Below, piece by piece: positions 27,364-36,112 of a stretch of 64,000 nt of DNA; the first letter of the stretch is position 1; the number at the start of each line of letters is the position of its first letter. The notes under the pieces were generated by a model, which was given only the letters and a program-made list of their open reading frames with translations, was not told the origin of the DNA and made no database searches. The translations under genes were made by a program, and so were the position numbers. This stretch comes from Eubacteriaceae bacterium (GTDB lineage: Bacteria > Bacillota > Clostridia > Lachnospirales > Lachnospiraceae), in NCBI GenBank assembly GCA_910574915.1, contig CAJTCR010000004.1:1-64000 (forward strand). Reading direction: 5' to 3'.

Positions 27364-28206
27364 CTATCTTTTGGACGGCTCTAACATCTCTGTCAGCTTC
27401 GCTGCCGTATCCTGGTTCATCGCAGCGAGAATATCGCCTCTGCTTGACGCAGACATCTTTTCTAAGATGCGCTTTACGAGCGAAAGGTTATCCGTCATCG
27501 AATTAAAGATCGCGGCTGCTTCTTTTGCTTTAATCGAAGAATAGGTCTTGACATAATCGTCTACCTTGCTGTCGTATTCCTGCTGTTCAACTACTTCTTT
27601 ATATAATACTTCTGCATTGTCAGGATTAATTGCCGCGTAAAACTTCTGGTATTCAGCGATATCCGGCGCTTTGTCGCCAAAAACGACTTCTTCATAAAAT
27701 TCCTGGCGCAGCGCTTCAAACTCGGCTTCGTTATCGCGGTATTTTTGCAGCTTGCGCACCTGAGACTGCAATTCTTCGATCTGGGAGCCGCCGTCTTTAT
27801 TTGCCTGCTGTACGCTGTCTAACTCTCCTTCTAACTCCTGAATGCGGGCAATAGCTTCTTCTAATGTCGTATATGGATAATCCTCGTTTTCCGCTTCGTC
27901 CGCCCTTACTTCCGGCAGGATTTTATTAACGTATGGAACATCCTTTAAAATTGGATACAATACCGTAGAGCCAAATCCTCCGACATCCAGCCTTACTAAC
28001 AGTGCAAGGATTCCCAGCCAGATCGCGATAATTACGATTGTCGCAACCGCAACAATCAGCTTGCCGCCGACGGTCTCTTGTTCTTCCACCATTTCCTGTT
28101 CCTGTTTTGCAGCCTTTTTTTCCAGCTTCTTTTTCTTTTTTTCTTCTTTTTTTCTTGCTTTTTCCTGCTTTTTGGCATCTGCCTGTGCCATTGCTTCTTC
28201 CGGCAT
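27364..28206 (-). CDS. MotE/YlxF-like protein with MgtE-N-type end
   Basis: 280 aa. A very basic Lys/Glu-rich N-terminus (about 10-40) precedes one membrane helix (LIVAVATIVIIAIWLGILALLV), a periplasmic coiled coil (about 115-160) and a C-terminal helical domain (KAKEAAAIFNSMTDNLSLVKRILEKMSASSRGDILAAM) like the MgtE N-domain of MotE/YlxF. Position between fliJ and fliK matches Bacillus ylxF. MotE chaperones MotC in other bacteria; here a stator or export helper is inferred. Confidence 0.83.
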   Translation of the reverse strand: MPEEAMAQADAKKQEKARKKEEKKKKKLEKKAAKQEQEMVEEQETVGGKLIVAVATIVIIAIWLGILALLVRLDVGGFGSTVLYPILKDVPYVNKILPEVRADEAENEDYPYTTLEEAIARIQELEGELDSVQQANKDGGSQIEELQSQVRKLQKYRDNEAEFEALRQEFYEEVVFGDKAPDIAEYQKFYAAINPDNAEVLYKEVVEQQEYDSKVDDYVKTYSSIKAKEAAAIFNSMTDNLSLVKRILEKMSASSRGDILAAMNQDTAAKLTEMLEPSKR

Positions 28207-28219
28207 TTAGATACCCTCC

Positions 28220-28666
28220 TTATGTGCTTTCCCCGTGATATGTATAGCTGACAAGCTCGTTGACTACCTGATTTTCTTCATAAGCCACTTCCTGCTTAAA
28301 TTCTTCAAAGGCACGTTCCCGCAGCTTTTCAAAGGTCTTGCGCTCGATCATCATCTCATTCAGCTTTAACCGCGCAGCTTCTACCTGTTTTTCCGCGGTA
28401 TGGACAACCATCATCTGCGCGCGGATTTTAGACTTCATAATATCAATCGACTGTTTGTTTTCCTTAATGTCCCGAATGCTGATCGTTCCGTTGACAAGGT
28501 CTACCGCACGCTTTTCATACATAGAGCGCTGTGTAATCAGCATCTGCAACGCGCCTTCTTCCTTGCGCAGCCTTGCATTTGCCTGCCCGTATGCGATTTT
28601 TGCCTGGCTCTCCAGCTTTAATTTGATATCTAAAATGCTTTGCAGCTTAAATATAAACTTTGCCAC
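28220..28666 (-). CDS. fliJ: Flagellar export chaperone FliJ
   Basis: 148 aa, nearly all coiled-coil helix, starting MAKFIFKLQSILDIKLKLESQAK, which is the FliJ N-terminal pattern, and ending FEEFKQEVAYEENQVVNEL. FliJ is the stalk that links the FliI ATPase to FlhA. It lies 18 bp after fliI. Confidence 0.9.
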   Translation of the reverse strand: MAKFIFKLQSILDIKLKLESQAKIAYGQANARLRKEEGALQMLITQRSMYEKRAVDLVNGTISIRDIKENKQSIDIMKSKIRAQMMVVHTAEKQVEAARLKLNEMMIERKTFEKLRERAFEEFKQEVAYEENQVVNELVSYTYHGEST

Positions 28667-28684
28667 TCATCTGACCTCTTTATT

Positions 28685-30007
28685 TTAATCGTGAAAAATT
28701 GCTTCCAGACGTTCCATAATCTCGTCAAATGTAAACTTTTCCATTGTCCCCTGCATTAAAAACTGATTGACGGCATTGATTTTTTGAATCGCATAGTCAA
28801 TCGCCACATTGGAACCGCTTTTATAAGCGCCAATATTAATCAGGTCTTCTGCTTCATCATAAGTACCAAGGACATTGCGCAGCTTTCCGGCAGCGCTTTT
28901 GTGATCGTCTGTGGCAATCGCGCTCATACATCTGGATATGCTGGCAAGCACATCGATCGCCGGGTAATGGTTTTTCTGCCCCAGCCTTCTTGATAATACA
29001 ATATGCCCATCCAGGATACTTCGTGCCGTATCCGTAATCGGTTCGTTAAAATCATCACCGTCTACGAGTACGGTGTACAGCCCGGTAATCGAGCCTTTGT
29101 CGGAGTTTCCGGCACGCTCTAACAGCCTTGGCATCTCCGAATAAATACTTGGCGGATAGCCCCTTGTAACCGGAGGCTCCCCGGACGCAAGGCCAATTTC
29201 ACGCTGCGCCATGCAAAAACGGGTCAGGGAGTCCATCATCAGCAGGACGTCTTTGCCCTGGTCTCTGAAATATTCTGCAATCGCGGTCGCCGTCTTTGCC
29301 GCTTTATTACGGATGAGCGCCGGCTTATCCGAAGTCGCTACAATGACGACGGAGCGCTTCATGCCTTCCTCGCCCATATCATTTTCAATAAACTCACGGA
29401 CTTCACGCCCGCGCTCGCCGATTAAAGCGATGACATTGATATCCGCCTTTGTATTGCGTGCAAACATTCCCATCAATGTACTTTTTCCGACACCGGAGCC
29501 TGCGAAAATACCAATTCGCTGCCCTTTGCCGACGGTAATCAGCCCATCCACCGCCTTTACGCCGAGTGAGAGCACATCCCGGATAATAATACGCGACATC
29601 GGGTCCGGCGGCATCGCGTCGACCGGATACTCTTTTTCTAACGCAAGCTCTTCTACATCGGTCGGCCTTCCAAGCCCGTCTAGCGTATGCCCTAAAATAT
29701 TGTCGCCTACCATCACCGACAGCGGACGCCCGGTGTTTTCCACAATGCACCCGACGCCGATGCCTTCCACGCTTTCAAACGGCATCAATAAAATATGCTT
29801 ATCGCGAAATCCGACGACTTCTGCCATAACAAAGACGCCTTGCTCTCTGTCAATTACAATCCGGCACAAATCATTCAGCTTGGCGTCCGGCCCTAACGAC
29901 TCAATCGTCAGTCCGACGACTTTTGCCACCTTGCCGTAGCGGTTAAAATAATTTTTATCCAGTAACGTAATATATTTCTGGTATTGTCTTTTTATGACTC
30001 CATCCAC
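28685..30007 (-). CDS. fliI: Flagellar export ATPase FliI
   Basis: 440 aa. Walker A is FAGSGVGKSTLMG, Walker B LLMMDSLTRFCMAQREI; GEPPVTRGYPPSIYSEMPRLLERAG and the FNEPITDTARSILDGHIVLSR stretch are typical of the F1-beta-like FliI family. It energises substrate unfolding at the export gate together with FliH and FliJ. Confidence 0.96.
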   Translation of the reverse strand: MDGVIKRQYQKYITLLDKNYFNRYGKVAKVVGLTIESLGPDAKLNDLCRIVIDREQGVFVMAEVVGFRDKHILLMPFESVEGIGVGCIVENTGRPLSVMVGDNILGHTLDGLGRPTDVEELALEKEYPVDAMPPDPMSRIIIRDVLSLGVKAVDGLITVGKGQRIGIFAGSGVGKSTLMGMFARNTKADINVIALIGERGREVREFIENDMGEEGMKRSVVIVATSDKPALIRNKAAKTATAIAEYFRDQGKDVLLMMDSLTRFCMAQREIGLASGEPPVTRGYPPSIYSEMPRLLERAGNSDKGSITGLYTVLVDGDDFNEPITDTARSILDGHIVLSRRLGQKNHYPAIDVLASISRCMSAIATDDHKSAAGKLRNVLGTYDEAEDLINIGAYKSGSNVAIDYAIQKINAVNQFLMQGTMEKFTFDEIMERLEAIFHD

Positions 30008-30049
30008 GTTTCTATCCTCAACTTATGTATGATCAATTTGTACGATCAT

Positions 30050-30916
30050 TCAGTCCATACAGGACAGCGCCTGCAAATCTTTTGTCAGGTTTGCAAGCTG
30101 GATCTCCAGCCCGCACTCAAATAAGCCTTCGTCCGTATCAATCGTACACTGCCCGGACTGCATGGATTCGTCCATAATAATGTCCAGCGTAACCTCGCCG
30201 CCGATTTTTTCTATAATTTCCTGCTTGTGTTCCGACACCTGCGCATAGTCTCCGGCACTTACAAAAATACGGAACTCTCTGCTGTTTTTAATATTCTGAA
30301 CGGTACGCCGGATCAAATGCAGCAACACGCTGCGGTGGTCTATAAGATCTGTATGCAGCACCTGGTCAAACACCCGGATCAAAACATCCATAAGCTCCGG
30401 TTCCATCGTATGCAGCCTGTTCTGGTAGTCCTGCTCCTGCTGCTCACGAAGCTGCTGCAACTGGGCGCGCATTTGGTCTTCCTGTGCCTTTGCGCGCTCC
30501 ATGCCTTCTGCATATCCTTGTTCCCGCGCTTTTTTTCTGGCAGTTTCTTTTAAGTTTTCCGCTTCCTGCACCGCTTTTTTTAAAATCGTCTCTGCATCGG
30601 CAGTCGCTTTGGAAACAATCTCGTCCGCCTGCTCTTTGGCTCGCTCCACATAGTCAATCTCAAGCTCTGGAGGAACTTCCACACTGACCCCGAACAGCCC
30701 TTCGGAAAACTCGGGCTGCGTATCGTCCGGTGCGCCTTCTGACGCTTCGTCCCCGGACTGTTGCTTTCGTTCTTCCATCCGCTGCCTTTGAAGCTGTGCC
30801 TGGCGTTCAAACGTCAGCGCGCTCAGCTTTTGCTCCAGCAGCTCGTTATAATCGATAATACGGGTATAGGCTTCCCCTTTGTTTGTATTCACATGTGCTT
30901 TGTACAAATTAGACAA
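30050..30916 (-). CDS. fliH: Flagellar export stator protein FliH
   Basis: 288 aa. The start is either TTG at 30916 (MSNLYKAH, GGAGG 11 bases upstream) or GTG at 30928; both overlap the fliG 3' end. Long charged coiled coil (about 30-180) with glutamine-rich stretches, and a C-terminal domain (LIRRTVQNIKNSREFRIFVSAGDYAQV ... IDTDEGLFECGLEIQLANL) typical of FliH/V-ATPase E-like stalks. It regulates FliI. Confidence 0.88.
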   Translation of the reverse strand: MSNLYKAHVNTNKGEAYTRIIDYNELLEQKLSALTFERQAQLQRQRMEERKQQSGDEASEGAPDDTQPEFSEGLFGVSVEVPPELEIDYVERAKEQADEIVSKATADAETILKKAVQEAENLKETARKKAREQGYAEGMERAKAQEDQMRAQLQQLREQQEQDYQNRLHTMEPELMDVLIRVFDQVLHTDLIDHRSVLLHLIRRTVQNIKNSREFRIFVSAGDYAQVSEHKQEIIEKIGGEVTLDIIMDESMQSGQCTIDTDEGLFECGLEIQLANLTKDLQALSCMD

Positions 30917-31913
30917 CGATCTCGTCACCTCCGCCTCTGGAAATAACGATTTCAGCGGAATCTTCCAGCTTACGTATCACAGCAACAATCTTCTGCTGTG
31001 CTTCTTCCACGTCCTTCATTCTTACCGGGCCCATAAATTCCATATCTTCCTCAATCATAGCAGCCAGACGCTTGGACAGGTTCTTAAGGATCGCGCCTTT
31101 GACTTCATCATTGGAGCCTTTCAGTGCAATCGCAAGGTCGCTGTTTTCTACGTCACGCAGCACACGCTGGATCGCACGGTCGTCCAGCAAAAGGATATCT
31201 TCGAATACGAACATCTTTTTGCGGATCTCGTCTGCAAGTTCCGGTTCTTCGACTTCCAGCGTCTCCATAATATGTTTTTCTGTACTCCGGTCTACGGTAT
31301 TTAAAATATTTACGATTGCATCGACACCGCCGACAATCGTGTAATCCTGGTTTGCCAGTGATGCCAGCTTGCGTTCGAGCACGCTTTCTACTTCCTTGAT
31401 TACATCCGGCGAGGTACGGTCCATCATTGCAATACGCTTTGCTACGTCCGCCTGTTTTTCCGGGTCCAGCGATCCGATAATCATAGACGCCTGGTTTGGA
31501 GACAGGTAGGACAAAATCATAGCGATCGTCTGCGGATGTTCATCCTGAATAAAATTCAGCACCTGACTTGCATCGGTCTTGCGCACAAATTCGAACGGAC
31601 GCACCTGCAAGGATGCTGTAAGCTTTGTAATAACCTGCTGTGCGCGTTCTTCGCCGAGCGCTTTGTCCAACAGATCCTTTGCATAGCCGATGCCGCCTTC
31701 TGATATGTATTGCTGTGCCAGACACACCTGATAAAATTCATTGATGATGTCGTCTTTGAGCTGCGGCGCGATACTTCTCGTATTCGCGATCTCAAGTGTC
31801 AGCTCTTCAATTTCATCTTCTTTTAAATATCTGAATATACTTGCCGATTTTTCCGGTCCCAGCGCGATCAGAAGAACTGCCGCCTTTTGAAGACCACTCA
31901 TCTTATCTGCCAT
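30909..31913 (-). CDS. fliG: Flagellar rotor switch protein FliG
   Basis: 334 aa. LQKAAVLLIALGPEKSASIFRYL opens the N domain, EHPQTIAMILSYL carries the EHPQ motif, and the C-terminal torque helix includes LLLDDRAIQRVLRDVENSDLAIALKG, with the charged residues that meet the stator. It ends IVISRGGGDEIVV. It overlaps the start of fliH. Confidence 0.96.
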   Translation of the reverse strand: MADKMSGLQKAAVLLIALGPEKSASIFRYLKEDEIEELTLEIANTRSIAPQLKDDIINEFYQVCLAQQYISEGGIGYAKDLLDKALGEERAQQVITKLTASLQVRPFEFVRKTDASQVLNFIQDEHPQTIAMILSYLSPNQASMIIGSLDPEKQADVAKRIAMMDRTSPDVIKEVESVLERKLASLANQDYTIVGGVDAIVNILNTVDRSTEKHIMETLEVEEPELADEIRKKMFVFEDILLLDDRAIQRVLRDVENSDLAIALKGSNDEVKGAILKNLSKRLAAMIEEDMEFMGPVRMKDVEEAQQKIVAVIRKLEDSAEIVISRGGGDEIVV

Positions 31914-31933
31914 GTCTCTCCCTCAATATTTCT

Positions 31934-33559
31934 TTATTCCCAGTCCTCATTCAGCCAGTTGCGCAGCAATGAGGCAACGGCTTCTGGTTTTTCTTCTACG
32001 AATTTTTCGATCAGTACTCTTGCTTCGGATTTTTCTTTGAAACCGATATCTTCCAGATTTTCTTCTTCGTTTTCCTTCGTCGTCTGCAATAAAGTCTCTA
32101 CCGATAATTCCGGCTCCAGCTCTGGAGCTTTTTCTTTTCTTGTACTCATAAACACTACAAATCCCAGTAATGCAAAGATCAATACAGCAAGTAAAATATC
32201 CAAGTAATCGGAAAGTGTCCGACCGCTTCCTTCAGAAGGAATAAACAGCGGTTCCTGGTACGCAATTACCGAAATGCGCTCTGCATCGATCCCGGTCGCT
32301 TTTGCGATCACATCGATGACATCTGCTTCTACTTCCTGTCTCTGCGCGCCCTGCCCTTCAATCTGCGCACGGTACTCTTCAAAAGTCGTGCCTTCCAGGG
32401 TGCCGTCATTTTTCAGTACGTCTTCGTCATATTTTATGTAAGTCCGAAGCGTTACGCCTAAGGATGCGGTATCGTACAAAATATTGCCCATGCCGCTTTC
32501 AGTGTTTGTAATCGTTTCATTTACATTATATTCTCTTGAGGAATCAGAGGTCGTCTGCTGTGTCTGTTCTCCGTCCTGGAACATATAGTTGCCGTCTTCC
32601 CCGTTTGCATCAGTTCCCGGCACGCCTGCGGGTCCAGAGGTCGTCTCTTCGTCAAAGGTCGCGTCTTTTCTCAAATATCCTTCGTCCCTGCCGTCCGCTA
32701 CATCGTATTCTTTCCTGCTCGTGCTGGACTTGTCAAAATTTAATGGCAGGTTCAGTCCGACCTCTACGCTCTGGTACTGTCCGGTGCCAAGCAGTACGTT
32801 TTTAATCTCGCCCCTGACCTTGTTTTCCAGCTTCTGCTGAAAGGATAGCTGCGAGGCTGCCATAATGCCGGACGCGGTTGTGAGTTCGCCGCCCATGCCT
32901 CCTGAATACAGCAGGTTTAAATTGCTGTCCATAATCGAAATATTGTCTGTCGTCTTGTTGCCAAGCCCGGTCGCAATCATACGTGCCAAACCAAGCGCCT
33001 GTTCCTCGCTCATCTCGCCGTCAAGTGTTAAAAACACTTCTGCAAAGGACTCTTTTTCGCTGGCGATCAATGTCCCGTCATCCGTGGGAATGTCCAGCAT
33101 TACATTTGCCTGCTCTACATTTTCCAAAGTCTCTAAAACAGTCGCGATTTTATTTTCCTGATACTCCTTTACAAGCTTCGCCTTGTCTGCCTCTGTCGTA
33201 CTAAGGCTGCCGCTTAACAGCTCTTTGAGCTTATCGTCTTCGGTAACGATCGCATTAGAGCCAAGCAAAATATTTGCCGCTGCTGAATCCTGTTTTTTTA
33301 TGGAAAAAGTCAGCCCGTTTTCTGATACTTCATTATAAATGTTCGCATCGTCCAGCAGCGTCTGCACGGTAGATGCTTCTTTTGCGTTTTCACAGATTTT
33401 AATGACAATCATCTCGGGCTTTGTCAGCACAACAGTCAGGATCACAGCCGCAAGCAGCACGACAAGCGCCGAACTTGCAATAATCATCTGTTGTTTTTTC
33501 GTGAATTTTTTCCACCATTCTACAATACTGTTTAATAACTCTTTTATTCTATCCGGCAT
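31934..33559 (-). CDS. fliF: MS-ring protein FliF
   Basis: 541 aa from MPDRIKELLNS (weak GGAG/GTGGGA site upstream). N-terminal membrane helix (about 22-44), ring-building motifs (VSENGLTFSIKKQDSAAANILL, TEADKAKLVKEYQENKIATVLETLENVEQANV), a periplasmic loop rich in Gly/Asp/Thr (about 300-370), a second membrane helix (LDILLAVLIFALLGFVVFM) and a FliG-binding tail ending LLRNWLNEDWE. It is the base on which the flagellum assembles. Confidence 0.95.
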   Translation of the reverse strand: MPDRIKELLNSIVEWWKKFTKKQQMIIASSALVVLLAAVILTVVLTKPEMIVIKICENAKEASTVQTLLDDANIYNEVSENGLTFSIKKQDSAAANILLGSNAIVTEDDKLKELLSGSLSTTEADKAKLVKEYQENKIATVLETLENVEQANVMLDIPTDDGTLIASEKESFAEVFLTLDGEMSEEQALGLARMIATGLGNKTTDNISIMDSNLNLLYSGGMGGELTTASGIMAASQLSFQQKLENKVRGEIKNVLLGTGQYQSVEVGLNLPLNFDKSSTSRKEYDVADGRDEGYLRKDATFDEETTSGPAGVPGTDANGEDGNYMFQDGEQTQQTTSDSSREYNVNETITNTESGMGNILYDTASLGVTLRTYIKYDEDVLKNDGTLEGTTFEEYRAQIEGQGAQRQEVEADVIDVIAKATGIDAERISVIAYQEPLFIPSEGSGRTLSDYLDILLAVLIFALLGFVVFMSTRKEKAPELEPELSVETLLQTTKENEEENLEDIGFKEKSEARVLIEKFVEEKPEAVASLLRNWLNEDWE

Positions 33560-33664
33560 TTCAATCCCACTCTCCGTATTTCTATCTCCTGATCCTGTTT
33601 CTTCTTCCAGGCACACGCCGTCTACCGCCTGGCCTTCCAGGACTGCTTTTTATTTGCTTTGTGC

Positions 33665-33985
33665 TTAGATCTGCATCTGCATAATCTCTCTGTAAGCCTC
33701 TAACAGCTTATCTCTGACTGCCGCCGTATATTGCAGCGAGATATTTGCCTTTGACTGCGCAATCAAAAGGTCATGCGTATTTTCGGACTGTCCCATTGCA
33801 AACTGGATCATTGCCGACTCCGCGTCGTTATGTAAGTCGTTCGTCTCATTTACCATACCAAGCGCAGACTGAAAGACCGTCTCAAAATCTTCGATATTTT
33901 CCTGCGCCGCGATATCAAACTGCTTCTGCGCTGCCGCAAACGCCTCCTGCGCCGCCGCAGATCCCGAAATACTTGCTACATCCAT
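33665..33985 (-). CDS. fliE: Flagellar basal-body protein FliE
   Basis: 106 aa from MDVASISGSA (AGGAG nine bases upstream; the TTG at 33994 abuts that site). It ends with the FliE signature SKANISLQYTAAVRDKLLEAYREIMQMQI. FliE joins the MS ring to the rod. Confidence 0.92.
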   Translation of the reverse strand: MDVASISGSAAAQEAFAAAQKQFDIAAQENIEDFETVFQSALGMVNETNDLHNDAESAMIQFAMGQSENTHDLLIAQSKANISLQYTAAVRDKLLEAYREIMQMQI

Positions 33986-34027
33986 TTTTGTCAACTCCTG
34001 CTTTTATTTTTCTAAAGTGTACTTGTA

Positions 34028-34474
34028 TTACTTGCCAATCTGCAAGCCTGACTGCGCCATCGACTTGCTTGCCTCAAACGCTGTAATATTTGCCTCATAA
34101 GCGCGGCTTGCGTCAATCAGGTTCGTCATCTCTGTTACAAGGTTGACATTCGGGTAAGATACATAGCCGTTTTCATCGGCGTCAGGATGTGCCGGATCGT
34201 ATTCCATAATAAAATCCGTCGTCGTATCTTCCCTGACGGATACGACCTTTACACCGTTTCCGATATGGCTGCCGCGTTTTCTGCTCTCGGTCAGATAGCG
34301 GTCAAACCGGTCTACGCCCCTTTCCTGAAAGGTAGTAACCTTACGGCGGTAAGTCTCGCCGTCTTCTGCTCTTGTTGTATTTACATTTGCAAGGTTTTGC
34401 GCAATCACGTCCGCGCGGAACTGCTGTGCGGTCATCCCCGACGCGCTGATCCCAAACGATTGAAATAATGACAT
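34028..34474 (-). CDS. flgC: Proximal rod protein FlgC
   Basis: 148 aa. MSLFQSFGISASGMTAQQFRADVIAQNLANVNTTRAEDGETYRRK and the C-terminal NLVTEMTNLIDASRAYEANITAFEASKSMA are FlgC hallmarks, forming the coiled ends of rod proteins. Exported by the T3SS encoded downstream. Confidence 0.95.
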   Translation of the reverse strand: MSLFQSFGISASGMTAQQFRADVIAQNLANVNTTRAEDGETYRRKVTTFQERGVDRFDRYLTESRKRGSHIGNGVKVVSVREDTTTDFIMEYDPAHPDADENGYVSYPNVNLVTEMTNLIDASRAYEANITAFEASKSMAQSGLQIGK

Positions 34475-34507
34475 ATACTCATTCCTTTCCGAATTTCATT
34501 TTCTTTT

Positions 34508-34909
34508 CTATTTGCCCAGTGCCGTACGCATACGCGAAAATTCCTGTGAAATGCTGTCCGTAAGCGCCTGATAGCGAAGCTGCTCCGAGGCAAGCTCCAC
34601 ATTTTCCGTATGCATGTCTACATTATTTTCATCCAGGCGGTAAGAAAACGACTCCGCCGCCATGTCAATCTCAGACGTCGCCGTCAGACGGTCCAGATTC
34701 ATATTATGTATCTTTTTATCCAGATTCCGGTTGTATTTGGAATCTAACAGCTCCCGCTCTAACAGGGACTGAAAATCTACGTCGTAACGTTTAAATCCCG
34801 GCGTCGTTGCATTTGCGATGTTGTTTGCAAGCGTGCTTTCCCGCAGCCAGCTTGCATCCGCAGCTTTATCCAAGACGTTAATATAATCAAATGCAGATGA
34901 TTGTAACAT
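34508..34909 (-). CDS. flgB: Proximal rod protein FlgB
   Basis: 133 aa from MLQSSAFDYINVLDKAADASW, with AGGAGG upstream; earlier in-frame starts have none. Contains STLANNIANATTPGFKRYDVDF and ends DSISQEFSRMRTALGK. First gene of the fla/che operon. Confidence 0.95.
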   Translation of the reverse strand: MLQSSAFDYINVLDKAADASWLRESTLANNIANATTPGFKRYDVDFQSLLERELLDSKYNRNLDKKIHNMNLDRLTATSEIDMAAESFSYRLDENNVDMHTENVELASEQLRYQALTDSISQEFSRMRTALGK

Positions 34910-35013
34910 ATGATTTCCTCCTGACTTATTTTTTTCGACTATTTCAGCCGTTTTCTCATTATCTGGCGCCCATAGCCATCTCATTGTATCTTCTTATTTC
35001 TACTCTATCATAC

Positions 35014-35041
35014 ATTATAATTAATCACAAGATTTTTACAA
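35014..35041 (-). promoter_or_regulatory. Sigma-A-like promoter for the fla/che operon
   Basis: On the minus strand TTGTAA (35041-35036), a 16-bp spacer and TATAAT (35019-35014) lie about 105 bp ahead of the flgB start. This is the best vegetative promoter in the codY-flgB gap (34910-35135). There is no convincing terminator between codY and flgB, so read-through from codY could also contribute. Confidence 0.55.
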
Positions 35042-35135
35042 GAGTATTTTTGCTCGATATTCTATTTTTTTTGTCGAAGACCTGCCAGTATTATCCAAGC
35101 CAGGCAAAAAAAGGAATCCATCCGCATTTCGACGC

Positions 35136-35921
35136 TCAGACCCCTTTCTGATTTTTGCTTTTGACCGCATCCAGCTCCGAAAATACAACATCGTTTACAA
35201 CTTTAATATAAGTCCCTTTCATTCCTGAAGAACGCGACTCAATCACACCTGCACTCTCAAATTTGCGCAGCGCATTCACAATGACCGAACGTGTAATGCC
35301 CACGCGGTCTGCTACCTTGCTCGCTACAAGAATGCCTTCTGTTCCGTTTAGTTCATCAAAAATATGGATAATTGCCTCCAGCTCTGAAAATGACAGCGTA
35401 CTGATCGCTGAACGGACAATCTGGATCTTTCTCGTCTCTTCTTCGCTCTCTTCATTGACAGAGCGCATCATTTCAAGCCCTACAACCGTCGTGCCGTATT
35501 CACACAAAATAATATCGTCAATATCATACGGATCGTCGCTGCGGTATACAAACAGTGTGCCAAGACGCTCGCCCGCAATATCGATCGGCGTAATAATTGC
35601 CGCGTACTTTCTTATATTATGTATAAATCCAAGTGTTTCCAGATTCACATTCTCTTTTGTAGACAGTATTCCAAGCAGACGCTCATTTAACATCGCGTCA
35701 ATATGTTCGCCGACTTCATCCACGATCAGCTCTGAAATCTCCGCAATCCCACTGCACCGGCTCGTGCCTAGAATCTTGCCTTTTTTACTGATAACAAGGA
35801 TATTGGACTGTAAAATATCCGTCATGACTTCACAGATGTCGTTAAATACTACTTTGGATGAACTGTTATTATGGAGCAGCTTATTAATTTTTCTCGTCTT
35901 ATCCAGCAGTTGAACACTCAT
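35136..35921 (-). CDS. codY: GTP-sensing global repressor CodY
   Basis: 261 aa, full length. Starts MSVQLLDKTRKINKLLH; the GAF ligand-binding domain spans about 25-155, and the C-terminal winged helix contains ASKVADRVGITRSVIVNALRKFESAGVIESRSSGMKGTYIKV, the very conserved CodY DNA-binding region. It senses GTP and branched-chain amino acids and controls stationary-phase genes, motility among them in some Firmicutes, so its place just before the fla operon may be more than chance. Confidence 0.96.
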   Translation of the reverse strand: MSVQLLDKTRKINKLLHNNSSSKVVFNDICEVMTDILQSNILVISKKGKILGTSRCSGIAEISELIVDEVGEHIDAMLNERLLGILSTKENVNLETLGFIHNIRKYAAIITPIDIAGERLGTLFVYRSDDPYDIDDIILCEYGTTVVGLEMMRSVNEESEEETRKIQIVRSAISTLSFSELEAIIHIFDELNGTEGILVASKVADRVGITRSVIVNALRKFESAGVIESRSSGMKGTYIKVVNDVVFSELDAVKSKNQKGV

Positions 35922-36083
35922 TACCGAACTGCACCTCCCTTTCCGCCGGCATGATTTAGGGCAGAAGCATAGCTTTTTCCCTATTTGGAATTATCATAAC
36001 ATTTTTTATCTGATAATTCAACCAATTTGTAAAATATTTTCTTAAATTGTATGAATTGTTTGGATGTGCGCGGCGCAGGAGCC

Positions 36084-36108
36084 AAAAAGAGGTGCGGATA
36101 GCACCTCT
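36084..36108 (-). terminator. Terminator of topA
   Basis: AGAGGTGC (36088-36095), loop GGATA, GCACCTCT (36101-36108), with an A run on the plus strand before it that becomes the U tract on the minus strand. It directly follows the topA stop, separating it from codY. Confidence 0.85.
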
Positions 36109-36112
36109 TTTG